DNA from: Glaciozyma antarctica PI12
Taxonomy: Eukaryota > Basidiomycota > Microbotryomycetes > Kriegeriales > Camptobasidiaceae
NCBI GenBank assembly: GCA_002917775.1
Contig: KZ627148.1
Coordinates: 700,949 to 764,948 of the forward strand
DNA length: 64,000 nt
Direction: 5' to 3'
The position numbers and the translations under genes were made by a program. The notes beneath the pieces are model-generated. The model was given only the letters and a program-made list of their open reading frames with translations, was not told where the DNA came from and did no database searches. Positions within the stretch are counted from its first letter, which is position 1. Every line of letters begins with the position of its first letter. Shown in pieces: positions 59,430 to 64,000 of this stretch.

Positions 59430-60677
59430 CTACTCCGGAAGAACGAGACGACCACGCCCTTCGACCCACTGCGAAACGAAACGAGTCAGCACCGAGGGGA
59501 CGTGGGACCTCGCTAGCGAGCTCACCGATTCGGGATAGCAGACTTGGGCTTCGCTGGTCCTCTCGTGGATGAGCCAGAGCCAGACCGCCCAGACTGGAAC
59601 TGTGCGATGAAGTTGGGCGATGTCAGTTCATCGGAGGGAGTGCGAGTTGGAAAGAGCAGAAACGCACCGGCCAGAAGGTCAACGATGGCGAGGAGCAAAA
59701 TTTCCCTGTCTGGCTTCAGCTGGAAGAGGGACACAACAGGGTAAGCTGCGAAGGATCTGGATCAGCGCGGAGTCGAGGAGGGAAGCGGGAGAGGAGGCCT
59801 TGCCGACCCAGGCGAGGATCGTGAAGGTCGTGATGCGCATGAAGGCACTCCCGACGGGATCCGCGCGAAGATACGCCGCCCGACGACCAGCAAAGAGGAG
59901 AGCAGCAACGGCGTAACTGCGAAGGAAGGCTGAGCGACCGTTTCGAGCGAAATCGGCGTGCGAAGAGGGTTACCTCAAGAAAAGCAGCGAGAAGACCATG
60001 AACCCCCAACGCGCCTTGTTGTCGGTCGTGAGAGCCCAAATGATCCCGTTCGTAAGAGCTCCAGCGCTGCGAGAATGGACTTCGGTCAGCGAGCTCAGAG
60101 GATGAGACGGGGAGGACGCACTCGGCGATCAGGATCAAGGCGATCTCGACGGCAGGGAGTCCAGCGAGGAGAGAAAGCGCGAGGAGAACCATCGGCATCG
60201 TCTGCAAGACGCATCAGCTCGCCCTGTATCACCTCCCCTCCTCCCTTACTCACGATAGCCCACTGAACGAATCGGAGCCAAAAGACCTGGCGGATGTGCG
60301 TGTGCCCAACAAACATCGTTCCCATCCCGCTCGCCATCGCATAGTACGAAATTGTAGCCGTAATTGTGACCAAGAAGGCTGCGACGACTCTGGTCAGCGA
60401 AGGAGCTCCTTACCTAGTCCGCGGAGAGCTCACCGATCGTGTGGAAGACCCGCTTCTTTGCTTCTTCGCGCACAGCGAGCCCAAAGACGGCGACAGACGA
60501 GAGAGCGAGGACTGCGAGCCGTTAGCCCCCGCACGATGTCTCCTCCCCAGTGAGAGACGTACTGGCGAAGGTGACCCAGAGCGCTTGGTGGCCGCGACTT
60601 CCGATCTTCTCGAGGGTTGGGAACTCAGAGGGCGGGTCCTGAAGACTGGCGATGAGGGTAGAGATCGAGGGAGGCAT
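59430..60677 (-). CDS. Opsin-related seven-helix membrane protein (HSP30/YRO2/MRH1-like)
   Basis: The start at 60677 gives MPPSISTLIASLQDPPSEFP and then ALWVTFAS with VLALSSVAVFGLAV. Membrane segments continue AFLVTITATISYYAMASGMG, IRQVFWLRFVQWAITMPMVL (helix C with the opsin RxxxW motif), LALSLLAGLPAVEIALILIA, KARWGFMVFSLLFLSYAVAA and RITTFTILAWVGKA. Helix G reads PDREILLLAIVDLLA, spliced to VPVWAVWLWLIHER; microbial rhodopsins have DLLAKPVFG here with the retinal-binding Lys, so the Lys is replaced by Val. This is the state of opsin-related chaperone-like proteins (yeast HSP30, YRO2, MRH1), which do not bind retinal. It is thus probably a stress- or pH-related plasma-membrane protein rather than a light-driven pump. 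The terminal intron and stop at 59430 are likely but not certain. Confidence 0.82.
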
Positions 60678-60842
60678 GGCGACGAGTGTGGTATGAGGAC
60701 AAGTGTGGTACATGCGAGACGGCCGAGGCGAGTGAGACCCCCAGCCACTCGGAGCCTCGACGGGTCCCTCTCCCTCTCGATGCGCTTTCTCTCACAAAGG
60801 TCGAAAGTCCATTATTGCTACAAGTTGCAAAGATGAAAGGAT

Positions 60843-63800
60843 CTACGCCTGCTTCCTCCCCGTCTTGTGGCCGGTAATATCCATCTTGGGACCCCGCGCG
60901 CCGCCCTTGTTCTTCCCCGCGACCGACTGCAGAGGAACGTAGGCATACGGCGCCATGCCGTTCTTCTTGACGTCTCCACCAGCGTGCTGTAAACGAGCTC
61001 GTCAACAACGTGCTCGAAGAAGGGAAGAGGAAAGAACGAACCTTGGCCTTGAACTCTGCGCCGACCTTGACGCTCTCCTTCTTGACCTTCTTGTTGCGCC
61101 GTCCTCCGACCTCGAGCTGCTTAATCCCCGCCGTAACAGACGTCTCGTCGTCCTCGACCTCCCCACGCCCGCGCTTGCCCTGAGTTTTGTTGAACCTCGC
61201 CTTGCCCTTCGCGTCGCGCGTGTGGCCATCCTCGCCGCGCATCGCCTCGAGGTAGGCGCCCATCGAGTCGCCGTCGAAATCGTCCTTGGCGGCAGCGGTA
61301 CTGGGACCTTCTTCCGAGATGTGCATCCGACCTGATTCGTCCGTCTTGAAGTGCGAATCGAGGGGCTTGACCTTGCGTCCGCCGGCGATGGGGCGAGAAG
61401 CTGAACGATTTCGTCAGCGACGGCGCGCGGTCAAAGCGAAAGAAAGAAGACGTACCCGAGATCCTGCTCATCATGCGGTCGTCGAGAAGATCGAGAACCT
61501 CCTCGTCATCCTCATGAATGAAGGCGCCCTCCTCGCGAGCCTTGTCCTTCTTCTTCTGCGTCTTGCGGTTCTGAACCGCCGAAGGTCCCGATGCGCGCTC
61601 GTCGTCGTCGGATCCAGAGACGTCCGAATCGGAGCCGTAGAGAACGTCGTCGTAGGCCGAACGAGCTCCAGTCTGAGGCTTGGGAGGCGCCTGTACGAAC
61701 GCGCGAACGTCAGCAAAACGCTCGCGGCACACGAAAACGAAGAACGCACCTCGACATCCTCCATCTCCTCATCGCCATCCTCATCCGCGTTCGCCGCCTT
61801 CTTCTTCTTGCTACGCATCTGGCGCTTGCGAATGTTCTGCACGAGCTTGCGGTCCTCCTCGGGCACATACAGCTCAATCTTGTCGATGCCAAACTTGCGA
61901 ATCAGGCGTTCGAGAATGTGGCGAATCTTGACCTTGAAGTGGTTCGAGTGCTCGTGCGACCAGTTGATCAACGCCGGGATGAGGGTCGGGAGAGAGGGTT
62001 CGACGAGGGAGGAGGGGAGGGAGACGATGGCGACTTTGACGTATCCAACGGCGGAACGAACGATCTCGCGGTTGGCGGACGAGAGGAAGATGATGAGGGT
62101 CGTGAGGAGTTCCGAGAGCGTCTTGTTCGAGACGGAAGCTGCGTAGTCGACGTCAGCCCGTCGTTTGGGAAGAAAACGGAACGAAAGAACGTACTGTGGA
62201 ACTCGAAAATGAGCCTCGAGAGACTCGTAATCGTCGCACTAATCATGTGGGGACTCGACCCCGCCAATCCAGCGCTAACCATCGTCACAAAATCCTCCAT
62301 CGACGCCTCCGCCTCCTCCGCCATCCCATCCTCCATCCCCTTGACCTTGTTCCTCTGAATCACCCCGCCTTCGCCCATCTTGCGACCCATGCCGACGATG
62401 AGCTCGTACGCCGCTTCGCGCGTGCGCTCGTTGGACTCCTTGGTGCCGAGAACGGCTTCGGGGATAAGCGAGGGGATGTGGTGGAGGGAGCAAGAGGGGA
62501 GGAGGGGAACGAGAGTTGAAAGAAGGAGCGTTCGGTCCTGCGATCCATCTATCAGCCTTCGTCCACTACGTGAAGAACGAAACGAACTCACCCGCTTAGC
62601 ACCCTGCGCGACGCTCGACCCACTCTCAACCAACTTCTCCAACGCCTCTCCAACGCGTCCCTCAAGGACGCTCCCATTCCTCTCCTCCGCCAAGCGCGCA
62701 AGAATCCTATACCCCTTCTTCTGCACCGCCTGATCCGCGCTCCCAAGGACGCTATCCCCACTCGCGAGGTCAAAGAACCTCTTCTCGACAGGTCCAGCGT
62801 ACGGAATGAGCGTGATGAGGATGTCGAGGAGGGCGTGCGTAGGGGGAATGACCTCGTCGTCCGCGCTCGGAGCCTTGGGAGCTCCATGGCCCTTCTGAGG
62901 CTTGATGACGGGGATGGCGAGAGCGGGGATGAGGAGTCCTTCGATACGAATGTAGGTCGCTTCGAGCTCTTGCGGCGTGAGGACCGCCATCCAGTCGCCC
63001 ACGCACGCGAGGACGAACGCTCCTTCTCCCCGAGGGAGTTTGCCGTAGACGTTGAACGAGACGCCGAGGATGTTGGCGGCCATACCGCGGAGGTGAGCGA
63101 GGGCGCGTTGACCGTCGGCGGGGGTGAGACCGAATTGGGCGAAGAGGAGTTCGGGGGGAGAGGTGGACGAGGCGAGGGAAGTGGTGGTGCTGAGGAGGGT
63201 GGAGAGGGCCTTGAAGATGGAGGGACGGAGGGAGGGTTGAGTGTAGAGGACGTTGGCGAGAAGCGAGACGAACGTCGTGTCGAACGCTTCGACGAGGTCG
63301 GTTGGGTACTCGCAGTACCCACTCAGGAGCGCCCAGATCTGCCCGACGAGCGTCTCCCACACTTTGGCCTCCATCCCCTTGTCGCTCGCGCGCGCCGCTT
63401 CCGCCTTGGCGAAGAGGTGGGCAGAGAGAGGGACGAAGACCTCGCGGAAGTGGCCGAGACGGGTGTTGGTGATCGAGGGCTTGAGGAGAGGGAGAAGCCA
63501 GGCGCGCGCCTTGGCCGGGTTGCTGCCCTCCTCGAGTCCGAGAGGCATCGTCGCCAGGACCCACTCGGGTCCTCCGACTTTGACCGCCGCATCGAGAACT
63601 CCCTCGGCTTCGCGCTTCCACTCGAAGCGATCCTCCTCGCGCATCTTGCCGATCAGGACGAGCATCTTGCTCAGGAGGATCGTCGCGGCGGGTTGAGGTC
63701 GTGCGGACGACGACGAGGCGGGGCGAAGACGGAGGCGGAGGAAGAGAGCCTTGGCGAGGGCGAGGACGTGAGGGAGGGCGCTGGCAGCGTAGCGGGACGA

Positions 63801-64000
63801 GGTGAGGGATTTCTCGACGAGTTCGATCAGGTCGAGGAGGACTTGTCCCTCGGCGGCGGGAGTGGCGCTCTTCTTCTTCTCCTTGCCTTGAGCGACGGGG
63901 CCGGCAGCGATGGAGAAGGCGAGAGCGGCGTTGACCTCGGTGTCGGGGACGCAATGGCGGATTTGGAGCTCGAGGCAGTTCTCGATGGCGGTGCGGAGAG
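60843..64000 (-). CDS. RRP12: RRP12, ribosomal RNA processing/export factor, partial
   Basis: RRP12 is a HEAT-repeat protein needed for maturation and nuclear export of both ribosomal subunits. The gene enters from the right edge, so its N-terminus is missing. The visible part includes HEAT/NUC173-type helices (GYCEYPTDLVEAFDTTFVSL, FGLTPADGQRALAHLRGMAA, LGVSFNVYGKLPRGEGAFVL, IPYAGPVEKRFFDLASGDSV) and then the diagnostic SHEHSNHFKVKIRHILERLI with RKFGIDKIELYVPEEDRKLV. It continues with acidic and basic linkers, ARSAYDDVLYGSDSDVSGSD, KGKARFNKTQGKRGRGEVED and GPKMDITGHKTGRKQA at the C-terminus, stop 60843. Short introns lie around 60985-61045, 61400-61450 and 61690-61750. It sits 165 bp upstream of the opsin-related gene on the same strand. 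Confidence 0.95.

Overview
The window is a compact, GC-rich, intron-dense fungal nuclear segment. Splice sites are GT...AG with CTGAC/CTAAC-like branch sequences, most introns I can trace are about 50-110 nt, and intergenic gaps are often only 20-500 bp. Gene content (SPT3, BRF1-like, CDC42, eIF3l, VPH1, MTHFR, LEU4, L-arabinitol dehydrogenase), expanded MYND-finger genes and GPI-type cupredoxins fit a basidiomycete. A red yeast of the Rhodotorula/Sporobolomyces type is my best guess from composition and gene style; this is an inference, not a database match.

Layout: 1-2518 holds the start-proximal part of a synaptojanin-like phosphoinositide phosphatase (minus), running off the left edge and divergent from a thioredoxin with a C-terminal membrane anchor (2655-3465). 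Next come a metallo-beta-lactamase-like gene (3986-5036), PWP1 (5102-7109, minus) and an EH-domain protein (7322-9125, minus) divergent from LEU4 (9244-11541), which precedes SPT3 (11727-13302). SPT3 converges on a second SAC-domain phosphatase of the SAC2/INPP5F type (13396-16941, minus). A Baeyer-Villiger-type flavin monooxygenase (17441-19899) is followed by a 2.7-kb gene-poor tract with a weak ~155-bp periodic motif, which leads into a TEA/ATTS-domain transcription factor (22619-25613).

The middle holds a glutaminyl-peptide cyclotransferase (25936-27319, minus), a small APC15/Mnd2-like gene (about 27575-28254), MTHFR (28276-30727, minus), CDC42 (31233-32267, minus), a BRF1-like TFIIIB subunit (33403-35651), a disordered protein of unknown function (35957-38475, minus) and a MYND-finger cluster (39443-42023) with one decayed and one fuller copy. 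After that come L-arabinitol 4-dehydrogenase (42296-44066, minus), an F-box-like protein (44325-46965), an MFS transporter (47099-49499, minus), V-ATPase subunit a (49729-53266, minus), eIF3l (53556-56135), two tandem cupredoxin-like cell-surface proteins (56658-57727, 58134-58951), an opsin-related seven-helix protein (59430-60677, minus) and the C-terminal part of RRP12 (60843-64000+, minus).

No dedicated gene cluster or defence-like system is evident: this is mainly ordinary housekeeping sequence. The most unusual items are the membrane-anchored thioredoxin, the opsin relative lacking the retinal lysine, the decaying MYND pair, the long TEA-factor upstream region, and several genes whose reading frame slips by one base, often at short homopolymers, which could be assembly error or real decay. 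No tRNA, rRNA, CRISPR array or intact mobile element was recognised.
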